The notes beneath the pieces are model-generated. The model was not told the origin of the DNA. It did not search any database and was given only the letters and a program-made list of their open reading frames with translations. The position numbers and the translations under genes were made by a program. This document shows positions 26,825-35,676 of a stretch of 64,000 nt of DNA, piece after piece. The DNA comes from Chryseobacterium sp. 52 (lineage in GTDB: Bacteria > Bacteroidota > Bacteroidia > Flavobacteriales > Weeksellaceae). The stretch lies in assembly GCF_002754245.1 (NCBI RefSeq), contig NZ_PEEX01000001.1:4258001-4322000 (forward strand), in the 5' to 3' direction. Numbering within the stretch: the first letter of the stretch is position 1; every line of letters starts with the position of its first letter.

Positions 26825-27127
26825 TCAAATATCTTCATATTGGTCACTTATTGCAGAAAGTTTATTTATTAAATCACGGTTTTTCTGTTTTAAATCCTTC
26901 ATTTTTCTGAGCATATCGTGGATAACTTCCAGACCCGGAAGATTGATTTCCAGATCATAATGCCAATTGGTAAACCTCTCGAAAACAGGCAGATCTTCAT
27001 ACAGTAAATACCTTATTTCATTCTCTGTTTCCACCTTTAATAAACCAACATCCACCAATTCATCAAAAAAAGTGATCTCTATATTGTATATTTTTACGAG
27101 CTCTTCTCGCGATATTCTTTCACTCAT
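26825..27127 (-). CDS. cbpM: Chaperone modulator CbpM
   Basis: The 100-residue protein has an N-terminal MerR-type winged-helix-like region (SREELVKIYNIEITFFDELV) and a C-terminal coiled coil (MLRKMKDLKQKNRDLINKL). In enterobacteria CbpM binds the J-domain of CbpA and inhibits it. Here it follows cbpA after 3 bases, the conserved order. Confidence 0.85.
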   Translation of the reverse strand: MSERISREELVKIYNIEITFFDELVDVGLLKVETENEIRYLLYEDLPVFERFTNWHYDLEINLPGLEVIHDMLRKMKDLKQKNRDLINKLSAISDQYEDI

Positions 27128-27130
27128 GGC

Positions 27131-28045
27131 TTAGGAATTTTTAAGTTGTTCAAAAAGTTCTTTCTGCTTGTCTGTAAGATCTGTAGGTAGTTTCACTTCA
27201 TAGGTCACAAAAAGATCTCCGGACTGGCCTTCTTTTTTATATACCGGAAAGCCTTTTCCTTTCAACCTTACTGTGGTTCCGTTTTGGGTTTCTGATTTTA
27301 CTTTAAGGTTGACACTTCCGTCCAACGTATTTACTTTTACATCTCCTCCTAAAACAGCAGTATACAGATCAATAGAAACTTTCGTTTTTAGATCATCCCC
27401 GATTCTTTCAAAATCAGGATCCACCGGAATATTGAAGGTAATGTACAGATCACCATTTGGGCCGCCATTAAATCCGGGACTTCCATGTCCTTTCAGTTTA
27501 ATCTGCTGTCCGTCATATACCCCTGCCGGAATCGTAATTCTAACCTTCTTGCCGTTGATATCAAAAGTCTGCGGATGGGTCTTTGCGGCATCTTTTAAAT
27601 TTAAATTCAGTTCAGCATGAACATCCTGGCCTTTAAACTTCCCTGAAGAACTTCCTCTTGAACTCTTCCCAAAACCGCCTCCCGTTCCGCCAAACATACT
27701 TTGGAAAAAATCTGAAAAATCTTCGCCTTCACCAAAATCAGCACCGGAAAATCCGCCGCCGTCATAATTCTGCTGCCGGGACTGCCTTTGCTGTTGCCGG
27801 GCTTTTTCGTATTCTTCACCATGTTTCCAGTTTTCCCCGTACTTATCGTATTTAGCACGATTTTCAGGGTTACTGAGAACTTCATTGGCTTCATTCAGTT
27901 CTTTGAATTTTTTCTCCGATTCTTTGTCATCGGGATTAAGATCAGGATGTAATTTTCTAGCCAGTTTTCGGTAGGCTTTTTTGATGTCATCCTGTGTTGC
28001 GCTTTTATCTACGCCTAAAATTTTATAGTAATCTATATAAGCCAT
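27131..28045 (-). CDS. cbpA: DnaJ-type co-chaperone CbpA
   Basis: The 304-residue protein has an N-terminal J-domain with the HPD motif at residues 33-35, a Gly/Phe/Gln-rich linker (about 75-130) and two C-terminal substrate-binding domains. It lacks the DnaJ zinc finger, which marks it as CbpA (curved-DNA-binding protein) type. It stimulates DnaK ATPase. It is co-transcribed with cbpM and preceded by a TAAATTTG box at 28062-28069. Confidence 0.93.
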   Translation of the reverse strand: MAYIDYYKILGVDKSATQDDIKKAYRKLARKLHPDLNPDDKESEKKFKELNEANEVLSNPENRAKYDKYGENWKHGEEYEKARQQQRQSRQQNYDGGGFSGADFGEGEDFSDFFQSMFGGTGGGFGKSSRGSSSGKFKGQDVHAELNLNLKDAAKTHPQTFDINGKKVRITIPAGVYDGQQIKLKGHGSPGFNGGPNGDLYITFNIPVDPDFERIGDDLKTKVSIDLYTAVLGGDVKVNTLDGSVNLKVKSETQNGTTVRLKGKGFPVYKKEGQSGDLFVTYEVKLPTDLTDKQKELFEQLKNS

Positions 28046-28061
28046 AGAAACGATATTTACT

Positions 28062-28069
28062 CAAATTTA
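28062..28069 (-). promoter_or_regulatory. Bacteroidota -7 box for cbpA-cbpM
   Basis: The minus strand reads TAAATTTG, an exact consensus match 17 bases before the cbpA ATG. Confidence 0.55.
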
Positions 28070-28116
28070 TGAAATTTGCGTCTGAAAGTTATACAAGAAA
28101 ATGTTAAAAATAAACT

Positions 28117-28124
28117 TATCTTTG
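28117..28124 (+). promoter_or_regulatory. Bacteroidota -7 box for the symporter gene
   Basis: TATCTTTG matches TAnnTTTG and lies 15 bases before the ATG at 28139. Because it is downstream of an in-frame start at 28076, it rules that longer start out. Confidence 0.6.
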
Positions 28125-28138
28125 ATAAAAAGCGTTGC

Positions 28139-29338
28139 ATGAAAGAGGTACTGAAAAACTACTCAGGAATTATACTTTTACTCTTAGGAATTGTTGCAGG
28201 AAGCATTATAGGCATTACAGCTCCGGGTATCGTGGAATATATTAAGCCTCTGGGGGATATTTTCCTGAATCTTCTTTTTGTGAGTGTAGTACCCTTGGTA
28301 TTTTTTGCCGTTTCCAATTCTATTGCTTCTTTGGAACAACAGTCCAAATTTGGAAAAATCATCTTCGTGATGTCTTTCACTTTTCTGTTTTTTATTTTAA
28401 CGGCGGCTGTTTTTACGATCTGTGCAGTCTATCTGTTTCCGGTTTCAGGAGTTTCCGGCAGTTCAGGGGTGATTGAAGCGGCTGCTGAGGAAGACAGTTG
28501 GGGCAACAGGATTGTGAGTTTCTTCACTGTTGGAGAATTTACCCAGCTTTTTTCAAGACAAAATATGCTGGCTCTTCTGATTTTCTCTTTCATGACTGGA
28601 TTTGCGGCCCGAAAGTCAGGAGAAAAAGGACAGCCTTTCAGAGTTTTTATTGCTTCAGGATATGAAGTGATGAAGGAACTGCTTTTACTGATTATGAAGT
28701 TGGCTCCTATCGGTCTTGGAGCTTATTTCGCTTATCAGGTGGCTACTTTGGGACCTCAGCTTTTTGGATTTTACGCCAAACCTTTAGGGCTTTATTATAT
28801 TGCAGGAATTATCTATTTCTTTGTATTCTTTTCACTGTATGCTTTTATGGCCAACGGGCAAACAGGGATCAAAAGTTTCTGGAAAAATGCAGTATATCCT
28901 ACTCTAACCGCCTTGAGTACGTGCAGCAGCTTTGCTACTATGCCGGCCAATCTTCAGGCTGCCTCTAAGATTGGTATTCCCAATTCAATTGCGAATCTGG
29001 TTATTCCTATTGGCACGACACTTCATAAAAATGGATCGTCCATGTCATCCATTATTAAAATATATGTGGCTTTCCTGATTATTGGAAAAGATTTTTTTGA
29101 TCCTGCCAATTTACTGCTGGCTTTGGGAATCACTGTTTTTGTAAGTATTGTAGCGGGTGGTATTCCGAATGGCGGCTATATCGGAGAAATGTTGATGATT
29201 TCTGTTTATAAATTACCACAGGAAGCGATTCCTGCCGTGATGATTATTGGAACTTTGGTAGATCCTTTGGCAACGGTTTTAAATGCTGTAGGAGATATTG
29301 TGGCAGCAATGTTTGTGAATCGGTTTGTCAAAGTCTGA
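28139..29338 (+). CDS. Dicarboxylate/amino-acid:cation symporter (DAACS, GltP/DctA type)
   Basis: The 399-residue inner-membrane protein has about eight hydrophobic helices and the two re-entrant hairpins of the family: LSTCSSFATMPANL (serine-rich loop) and PIGTTLHKNGSSMSS, followed by GGIPNGGYIGEM. Such carriers take up glutamate, aspartate or C4-dicarboxylates with protons or sodium. The exact substrate cannot be read. The start is set by the promoter box at 28117-28124. It is divergent from cbpA. Confidence 0.9.
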   Translation: MKEVLKNYSGIILLLLGIVAGSIIGITAPGIVEYIKPLGDIFLNLLFVSVVPLVFFAVSNSIASLEQQSKFGKIIFVMSFTFLFFILTAAVFTICAVYLFPVSGVSGSSGVIEAAAEEDSWGNRIVSFFTVGEFTQLFSRQNMLALLIFSFMTGFAARKSGEKGQPFRVFIASGYEVMKELLLLIMKLAPIGLGAYFAYQVATLGPQLFGFYAKPLGLYYIAGIIYFFVFFSLYAFMANGQTGIKSFWKNAVYPTLTALSTCSSFATMPANLQAASKIGIPNSIANLVIPIGTTLHKNGSSMSSIIKIYVAFLIIGKDFFDPANLLLALGITVFVSIVAGGIPNGGYIGEMLMISVYKLPQEAIPAVMIIGTLVDPLATVLNAVGDIVAAMFVNRFVKV

Positions 29339-29399
29339 CTTTATTATTTCCTGCAGATCAAACGGATTACACAGATTTATCTTAATGATTCAAAACTGA

Positions 29400-29783
29400 T
29401 TACTCACTGCGTTTCACCGGTTCCAGGTTTTCAAATTCTTCTTTGGTGAAGAGTCTGTAATGCACTTTAAATGTTTTGCCTAAAGGTGTTTCCAGAGAAA
29501 AACCACCAGGCCCGAATCCGTCCACTACATCCAGTGTGAAGTGGGAATATTTCCAGTATTCGAATAAGTCGCGGTCTATCCAGAATTCATGTCCGTTAAT
29601 CATTCCAATCATAGCATCATTCATTCTGGGAAAGAATCCTCCTTTCTCGAAGCATTGTGGCTGAGTGCCTTCGCAACATCCACCTGCCTGATAAAACATC
29701 AATGCTCCATATTTATCTTCCAGTTCATAAATAACATCCAGGGCTTTTTCTGTAGCGGATAATCTTGATATTGTAGTTTCCAT
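29400..29783 (-). CDS. DUF779 protein, aldehyde-oxidation accessory
   Basis: The 127-residue protein shows the DUF779 pattern FYQAGGCCEGTQPQCF, then GHEFWIDRDLFEYWK and DGFGPGGFSLE. The paired cysteines suggest metal binding, but this has not been shown. DUF779 genes are regularly found beside acetaldehyde dehydrogenase genes, as here, where the ALDH and AdhP genes lie upstream on the same strand. A terminator at 29997-30029 separates it from adhP. Confidence 0.85.
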   Translation of the reverse strand: METTISRLSATEKALDVIYELEDKYGALMFYQAGGCCEGTQPQCFEKGGFFPRMNDAMIGMINGHEFWIDRDLFEYWKYSHFTLDVVDGFGPGGFSLETPLGKTFKVHYRLFTKEEFENLEPVKRSE

Positions 29784-29878
29784 TTTTTCTTTTTTAGAGT
29801 TAAACTTAAAAGTATAAGTTTATTTGTATTAAGATACGAAGATTTATTGATTGCTTCTTAAATTGGTATTCTGTTTTG

Positions 29879-29945
29879 TTAAACGCAAAGGCACTGAGAT
29901 GTTTTAAGTTCAGAATGTTTTTAAGGTGCAAAGGATTTTATCTCC
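29879..29945. repeat. Possible degenerate dispersed repeat
   Basis: Two similar stretches, AAACGCAAAGGCACTGAGATG and TTTTTAAGGTGCAAAGGATTT, resemble the CGCAAAGG-rich intergenic repeats I know from related genomes. Only one degenerate unit is visible here, so support is weak. Confidence 0.25.
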
Positions 29946-29996
29946 AATAAAATTGAATGCTGATGCATTTACTTTCTGCATCTTTTTTCTTTTACT

Positions 29997-30029
29997 AAAA
30001 AAAGCCCGGCAAATGATTCTGCCGGGCCC
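29997..30029 (-). terminator. Terminator of adhP
   Basis: On the minus strand GCCCGGCA and TGCCGGGC form a strong GC stem followed by a T run, just past the adhP stop. Confidence 0.82.
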
Positions 30030-30042
30030 ATTAACTCATCAT

Positions 30043-31077
30043 TTAATTTGAGCCGGCAATATCCAGTACGATTCTGCCGTCTATTTGTCCCTTCTTCATT
30101 TTATCAAAAACATCATTGATGTCTTCCAGTTTTGCAGAGGTTACTGTTGCTTTTACAAGGCCTTCATTGGCGAAATCCAGCGCTTCCTGAAGATCTTTCC
30201 TTGTTCCGACAATAGACCCTCTCACGGTTATTCTCTTTAATACGGTTTCAAAAATCGGGAGTTCAAAAGAACCGGGAGGAAGACCGTTGAGCGCGATCGT
30301 TCCTTTTCTTCTCAATACATCTATTCCCTGCTTAAAAGCAATCGGGGAAACTGCTGTAATCAATGCACCGTGCATTCCACCAACTTCTTTATGTAAATAT
30401 TGTCCGGGATCTGTAGTTTTTGCATTAACCACCAAATCTGCTCCCAGTTTTTTAGCCAATTCCAGTTTGTCATCTGCTACATCAATAGCCGCAACATGCA
30501 TTCCCATTGCTTTTGCATACTGAACCGCTACATGTCCCAATCCACCTATTCCGGAAATAGCGACCCACTCTCCGGGTTTTGTTTCAGTTTCTTTCAACCC
30601 TTTGTAAACAGTTACTCCTGCACACAAAATAGGGGCAATTTCCAAAAAGTTGACATTGGATTTTAAATGTCCCACATATCTTGAATCTGCAATAACATAT
30701 TCCGCAAAGCCCCCATCTACGCTGTAGCCTCCATTTTTCTGAGCTTCACACAGGGTTTCCCAACCCGTGATACAATAGTCACAACATCCGCAGGCACTGT
30801 ACAGCCACGGAACTCCTACCGCATCGCCTTCTTTCACCTGTGCTTCAGGTCCGCATGCTACTACAATACCTACTCCTTCATGTCCCGGAATCAGAGGCAT
30901 TTTGGGCTTTGCAGGCCAATCGCCCTCAATGGCGTGTAAGTCTGTATGGCAAACTCCGCAGGCAATGACTTTTACCAGCACTTCATATCTTCCGGGTTCT
31001 CTTACCGGAACTTCTTCTATTTTCAGGGGTTGTCCGTAGCCCTGAACTACTGCAGCTTTCATTGTTTTTGGAATCAT
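30043..31077 (-). CDS. adhP: Zinc-dependent alcohol dehydrogenase AdhP
   Basis: The 344-residue medium-chain dehydrogenase oxidises ethanol or similar alcohols with NAD. Catalytic zinc ligands are Cys40 (ACGVCHTD), His66/Glu67 (GHEGVG) and a later cysteine; the structural zinc ligands are Cys96, Cys99, Cys102 and Cys110 in ACGCCDYC and LC. The Rossmann motif [17 protein letters not shown] follows. It matches the ethanol-active AdhP group. It lies downstream of an aldehyde dehydrogenase gene with a GC-rich 133-base structured element in between. Confidence 0.93.
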   Translation of the reverse strand: MIPKTMKAAVVQGYGQPLKIEEVPVREPGRYEVLVKVIACGVCHTDLHAIEGDWPAKPKMPLIPGHEGVGIVVACGPEAQVKEGDAVGVPWLYSACGCCDYCITGWETLCEAQKNGGYSVDGGFAEYVIADSRYVGHLKSNVNFLEIAPILCAGVTVYKGLKETETKPGEWVAISGIGGLGHVAVQYAKAMGMHVAAIDVADDKLELAKKLGADLVVNAKTTDPGQYLHKEVGGMHGALITAVSPIAFKQGIDVLRRKGTIALNGLPPGSFELPIFETVLKRITVRGSIVGTRKDLQEALDFANEGLVKATVTSAKLEDINDVFDKMKKGQIDGRIVLDIAGSN

Positions 31078-31229
31078 ATTATTTGAGTTTAGTTTTGGTT
31101 AATAGTGAGTTTTCCCTGAAGCTCCCTAAGAAATTGAGTCTTTTTTAATGGGTGAATCCTTAATTATACTTAACGTAATGATCATAGATTTCCTTCTCAC
31201 CCGAAATATTTCAGATAAGAGCACTCATT

Positions 31230-31362
31230 TTCTGCGTGAGGGATGGGAAGGGCGGCGAGGAACGAGCCGGTGCGGAATGAAATGGAGCACCCAAACGAAG
31301 TGAAGCCCTGAATAGCCCGACCGTTTTGCCCCGGCAGAGCCGGGGCAAACGGGCACGCCCTA
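31230..31362. repeat. GC-rich structured intergenic element
   Basis: This 133-base block is far richer in G and C than its surroundings and folds into nested stems: AGGGCG (31249-31254) with CGCCCT (31356-31361), GGTGC (31269-31273) with GCACC (31287-31291), GCCCG (31315-31319) with CGGGC (31350-31354), enclosing TTTGCCCCGGC / GCCGGGGCAAA (31325-31349). I recognise it as similar to a dispersed intergenic element of Flavobacteriia that ends in AGCCCGACC; its function is unknown. It lies inside the ALDH-AdhP gene pair and might act as attenuator or processing site. Confidence 0.6.
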
Positions 31363-31373
31363 ATATTTAAAAA

Positions 31374-32903
31374 TTAAAAGAAACCTAATTTGTTTTTGTT
31401 ATAGGAGATCAGCATATTTTTAGTCTGACGGTAATGGTCAAGCATCATTTTATGGTTTTCTCTACCTATTCCCGACTGCTTATACCCTCCGAAAGGTGCT
31501 CCTGCAGGATATGAATGATACTGATTCACCCAAACTCTTCCTGCCTGAATCTTACGTGGAACGTTGTACAGCTGATGTGCATCTCTTGTCCAGACTCCGG
31601 CTCCAAGTCCGTAGATGGTATCATTGGCAATTTTTATCGCCTCTTCTTCATCTTTGAAAGTCGTGAATGCCAGTACAGGTCCGAAGATCTCCTCCTGGAA
31701 GATTCTCATTCTGTTATTCCCTTTGAAAATAGTAGGTTGGATGTAAAATCCTCCTTCCAGATCTTCTCCTACATTATTTACATCTCCTCCTACTAAAACT
31801 TCTGCTCCTTCTTCTTTTCCTAACTGGATATAAGAAAGAATTTTATCTTTCTGGATCTGGGAAGCCTGAGCACCCATCATTACCGTTTTATCAAGTGGAT
31901 TTCCTACTTTGATGGCCTTTACTCTTTCAATTACTTTTGCAATGAATGCATCAGCAATGTCTTCCTGAACCAACAGCCTTGAAGGACATGTACAGATTTC
32001 TCCCTGATTAAGGGCAAAAAGAACAGCTCCTTCAATTGCTTTATCCAAAAATTCATCATCTGCAGCCATTACCGAACTGAAGAAAACGTTTGGAGATTTC
32101 CCTCCCAGTTCAAGGGTTACAGGAATAATATTTTCAGTAGCATACTGCATTACCAGACGTCCTGTAGCTGTAGATCCCGTGAATGCTGCTTTCGACACTT
32201 TCGGATTGGTTACTAAAGCTCTTCCCAATTCTGCTCCGAAGCCGTTAACAATATTAATAACTCCTGCTGGTAACAGATCACCGATGATTTCCATTAAAAC
32301 CATGATAGAAACAGGAGTACTTTCTGCAGGCTTTAATACGACACAGTTTCCTGCAGCTAAAGCCGGAGCCAGTTTCCATACTGCCATCAATATTGGAAAA
32401 TTCCATGGGATAATCTGTGCGATCACTCCCAGAGGTTCGTGAACGATCAGAGATACGGTATCTTTATCCAGTTCGTTATGAGAGCCTTCTTCTGCACGAA
32501 CTACAGAAGCAAAATATCTGAAATGGTCTACCACCAGAGGCAGATCGGCAGCCAGAGTTTCTCTTACGGCTTTTCCGTTGTCAATGGTTTCAACAATAGC
32601 AAGGTACTCAAGATTCTGCTCGATTCTGTCTGCTATTTTGTTCAGGATAATGCTTCTTTCCGTAGATGAAGTATCTTTCCAAGTTTGAAATGCCTTATCT
32701 GCAGCATTTACAGCCAATTCCAAATCTTCTTTGGAAGAGTGGGCTACCTGAGTGAAATTTTTACCGTTAATGGGTGAAACTACGTTAAAATACTGTCCGT
32801 TAACCGGAGGAGTAAATTGACCGTCAATATAATTATCATATTTGTTTTTGAATTCAGGCCACTGGAAAGCGGTCTCTGATTTCGGTTCTGTAATTGTGCT
32901 CAT
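31374..32903 (-). CDS. NAD-dependent aldehyde dehydrogenase (acetaldehyde type)
   Basis: The 509-residue enzyme oxidises aldehydes to acids. The family motifs are present: PWNFPILMAVWKLAPALAAG, VTLELGGKSPN with the general-base Glu, and NQGEICTCPSR with the catalytic cysteine. The QGE-I-C-TCPSR form is that of the AldB/ExaC acetaldehyde dehydrogenase group. The start MSTITEPKSE at 32903 is chosen over an upstream alternative at 32969 that adds unrelated residues. It opens the cluster with adhP and DUF779, divergent from an AraC regulator, so the set probably converts ethanol to acetate. Confidence 0.94.
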   Translation of the reverse strand: MSTITEPKSETAFQWPEFKNKYDNYIDGQFTPPVNGQYFNVVSPINGKNFTQVAHSSKEDLELAVNAADKAFQTWKDTSSTERSIILNKIADRIEQNLEYLAIVETIDNGKAVRETLAADLPLVVDHFRYFASVVRAEEGSHNELDKDTVSLIVHEPLGVIAQIIPWNFPILMAVWKLAPALAAGNCVVLKPAESTPVSIMVLMEIIGDLLPAGVINIVNGFGAELGRALVTNPKVSKAAFTGSTATGRLVMQYATENIIPVTLELGGKSPNVFFSSVMAADDEFLDKAIEGAVLFALNQGEICTCPSRLLVQEDIADAFIAKVIERVKAIKVGNPLDKTVMMGAQASQIQKDKILSYIQLGKEEGAEVLVGGDVNNVGEDLEGGFYIQPTIFKGNNRMRIFQEEIFGPVLAFTTFKDEEEAIKIANDTIYGLGAGVWTRDAHQLYNVPRKIQAGRVWVNQYHSYPAGAPFGGYKQSGIGRENHKMMLDHYRQTKNMLISYNKNKLGFF

Positions 32904-33046
32904 ATTAGTATAATTTGAATTTTTTCGTAATGCCAAATTACATTTACCTTTGAAAAACAGATAGCACAATCGTATAAAAAAACATTAAAATAGTGCAGAT
33001 GTTCAATTTTATCATTTTATTAACAACAGTGTAGGGCTAAAATTTA

Positions 33047-33054
33047 TATATTTG
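33047..33054 (+). promoter_or_regulatory. Bacteroidota -7 box for the AraC gene
   Basis: TATATTTG matches TAnnTTTG, 30 bases before the ATG at 33084. It overlaps or abuts an alternative TTG start at 33060, which is therefore rejected. Confidence 0.5.
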
Positions 33055-33083
33055 AGTTATTGGGTTTTACAAAATGTTTAGAA

Positions 33084-34010
33084 ATGAATAACAATAATAA
33101 ATTTTTATTAAATACTCCCGAATTAAAGAAGGAGAGCCAGTTATTGAACCTTGTTGAAAACCAGACAAAATTCAATCTAAACAACTGTGAATTCAACATA
33201 TATGAAACGCATAAGGCTGCATTTGGTGTGAAACTTCACTTTGAAAATATTGCTTTCACAGCTATGCTGAGAGGCAAGAAACATATGAAACTGGATAATA
33301 AAACAAATTATTTTGATTATTTTCCAGGGGAAAGTATTCTGGTTGCTCCGGGTGAAACCATGGTGATTGATTTTCCGGAGGCAGATGAGGCCCCTACCCA
33401 ATGTATTTCTTTAAGTCTTAATCCTGATTTTATAGAAGATTCTCTCAATTATTTAAATTACAGTCTTCCCAAAGTGGATGAAACCTCACAGTGGAACATC
33501 CAGCTGGATGAATTTTTTCTTTTTAATAACAAATCTTTAGCATCTGCTACCAATAATATCATGAGAATTGCCATGGATGATAATTCCCAAAAGGATATTA
33601 TGGCTGATTTTGCTCTGAAAGAACTCCTGATCAGGCTGATGCAAACCCAGGCAAGAAGTATGGTGGAAAAAAATATTGCTAAAAATAAATCAAGGATAGG
33701 CTTTGCGGTAGATTATATCCGCAAAAATCTTCATCAGAAACTATCTATTGACAGTATTGCCAAACTGGCGTATGTGAGTAAGTCGAATTTCTTTAAAATG
33801 TTTAAAGATGAGCTTGGAACTTCTCCCAATGATTTTATCCTTCAGGAAAGAATCAATAAGGCTAAGGAATTGTTAGCCGGACAAAATAGCATTAAGGAAA
33901 CCGCTTACCAAACAGGATTTTCGGATACCAATTATTTTACGAGGGTATTTAAGCAGTTAGTGGGTGTGACTCCAAAGAATTACCAAAATGGGATTATTTA
34001 TCTTGAATAA
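33084..34010 (+). CDS. AraC-family regulator of the aldehyde/alcohol cluster
   Basis: The 308-residue protein has an N-terminal cupin-type region (about 20-150, including ESILVAPGETMVIDFPE) and a C-terminal AraC helix-turn-helix (about 205-300) with SIDSIAKLAYVSKSNFFKMF and ETAYQTGFSDTNYFTRVFKQ. It is divergent from the aldehyde dehydrogenase gene with a 180-base shared promoter gap. AraC regulators next to acetaldehyde dehydrogenase and DUF779 genes are a recurring arrangement, so control of that cluster is likely. Confidence 0.88.
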   Translation: MNNNNKFLLNTPELKKESQLLNLVENQTKFNLNNCEFNIYETHKAAFGVKLHFENIAFTAMLRGKKHMKLDNKTNYFDYFPGESILVAPGETMVIDFPEADEAPTQCISLSLNPDFIEDSLNYLNYSLPKVDETSQWNIQLDEFFLFNNKSLASATNNIMRIAMDDNSQKDIMADFALKELLIRLMQTQARSMVEKNIAKNKSRIGFAVDYIRKNLHQKLSIDSIAKLAYVSKSNFFKMFKDELGTSPNDFILQERINKAKELLAGQNSIKETAYQTGFSDTNYFTRVFKQLVGVTPKNYQNGIIYLE

Positions 34011-34087
34011 GTATTTCTATAATGAAAATTCAGCCTTCGTTTTGTTTTGAAAACTACCTGATATTGGATGATCAACGTCTACGGCCT

Positions 34088-35026
34088 ATGAAATTCTTAT
34101 TGTCTTTCATGATTATATTACTTACCTCATCAGCTCAATCTCATGCCCAGTCGGTTGAAAAATATCAGATTTCCCCTGCACTGGAACAAATCCCTTTATG
34201 GTCCCATTCTATGCCGGATGCTTCCGGTTCCAGAGAAACGGAAATAATTAATGCAAAAGGATCTGTCACTAATGTTTCGAATCCGAGATTAATTATTCAC
34301 AAGCCAAAAAATCCCAATGGTACGGCTATTTTAGTAATCAGTGGCGGCGGATATGCCCATATTGAATTGGGAAAAGAAAGCACGCCTGCCGCCAATTGGC
34401 TGCAGTCTGAAGGAATAACTGCTTTTGAACTGATTTACAGGCTGCCACAGGAAAACTGGAAATCTACAAATGTACCTTTCGAAGATGCTCAACGTGCTGT
34501 ACGAATAATCCGGAGTCTTGCCAAAAATTACGGTATTGATCCTAACAAAATAGGAGTCTTAGGGTTTTCAGCCGGCGGACATCTTGCTGGCTTTACTGCC
34601 GCACAGCCAAACAAAACATTGTATATGCCTATTGACGATATAGATGCATTATCGGCCAGGCCTGATTTTGCAGGGCTAATTTATCCAGTCATTTCAATGC
34701 TTCCTCCTAATAATAAAACCCATTCAAAGAAAAGTATTCTTGGAGAAAATCCTTCAACAGAACAAGAGGCTGCATTTTCAGTGGAAAAACAGGTTGATGG
34801 CAATATGCCCGACACTTTTATTACACAAGCTGCTGATGATCCCATTTCGCTTGTTGACAACAGTTTTCTTATGTATTCGGCTATAAGGAAAGTGAATGTA
34901 CCTGCAGAAATACATATTTTCCAGACGGGTGGTCATGGTTGGGGACTGGGTAAAAAAGGAAGTCCTGTTACCAGCTGGCCAAGTCTTTTTAAAAACTGGG
35001 CGCAGAATAATGGGTTTTGGAAGTAA
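34088..35026 (+). CDS. Secreted alpha/beta hydrolase, acetyl-esterase-like
   Basis: The 312-residue protein has a signal peptide (MKFLLSFMIILLTSSAQSHA). The core shows VISGGGYAHIELGKE (oxyanion region of the HGG type), GFSAGGH with the nucleophile serine, and a C-terminal TGGHGWG with the catalytic histidine. This is the pattern of esterases related to BD-FAE and acetylxylan esterases. The longer frame from 34022 would precede the signal peptide and is rejected. It follows the AraC gene after 77 bases. Confidence 0.84.
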   Translation: MKFLLSFMIILLTSSAQSHAQSVEKYQISPALEQIPLWSHSMPDASGSRETEIINAKGSVTNVSNPRLIIHKPKNPNGTAILVISGGGYAHIELGKESTPAANWLQSEGITAFELIYRLPQENWKSTNVPFEDAQRAVRIIRSLAKNYGIDPNKIGVLGFSAGGHLAGFTAAQPNKTLYMPIDDIDALSARPDFAGLIYPVISMLPPNNKTHSKKSILGENPSTEQEAAFSVEKQVDGNMPDTFITQAADDPISLVDNSFLMYSAIRKVNVPAEIHIFQTGGHGWGLGKKGSPVTSWPSLFKNWAQNNGFWK

Positions 35027-35083
35027 AAAGCACTCTCATACCAGAATACTTTTAATCGTTTTATTTAAGAATAGATTTAGTCT

Positions 35084-35520
35084 TTATACTGATAATACCG
35101 TGCCCCCCTTCAACACCGGGTTTTCTGACTCTACCGATGACAAATCAAAGCCTTTATAATTTTCATTAACAGATTTTTCAAGCTGCTTCCTGTGTAGCTT
35201 TTCATAGGTTTCGAAATCAACGGCTGTTTTGTTTTTTTAAGTTTTCAAACAAATTCCACTTCTCTGCGGCTGTTTTCCAGTTTTCAGATATTTTTCCTGC
35301 AAAAACTTTGGATTCCGAACCATTTCCATATCTTAAAAAGCCTATTTCAACCCCTGCCGGGTCTTCTCCTTCGTTAAAAGAAACATGCACAGCGGAAAGA
35401 GAGGCCATAAAAATGGAAGCGGTATACATATTTCCTATTTCAGAAGAAACTCTCTGTGATCTTTCAATTTTTTCAGTGATGAAGTTCAATTACTTTGCTG
35501 TCCTTGAATGCTTTTTTAAT
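35084..35520 (-). pseudogene. C-terminal fragment of an HMG-CoA synthase gene
   Basis: Read on the minus strand, three frames in order resemble the end of hydroxymethylglutaryl-CoA synthase. Near 35519: KAFKDSKVIELHH. Then (35489-35217): TEKIERSQRVSSEIGNMYTA followed by SIFMASLS and GFLRYGNGSESKVFAGKI. Then, after a frameshift, AVDFETYEKLHRKQLEKSV to a stop at 35084. NMYTASIFMA and GSxSKVF are family hallmarks. The N-terminal half with the catalytic cysteine is missing. At least two frameshifts are visible, so this is a dead remnant of a paralogue; the working mevalonate enzyme must be elsewhere. Confidence 0.8.
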
Positions 35521-35676
35521 TAAGTGTCTAACTTATAAATTAATTATATTAGCGATTCATTTAATGAAATACATATACAGGTGTTTTTTTTACAAAATTC
35601 TTACAGCTTTTATTTTGTAAAAAAATAATCTCATGTGGCTATTTAAACACATCATCAGACAATTAAACTATAAACT

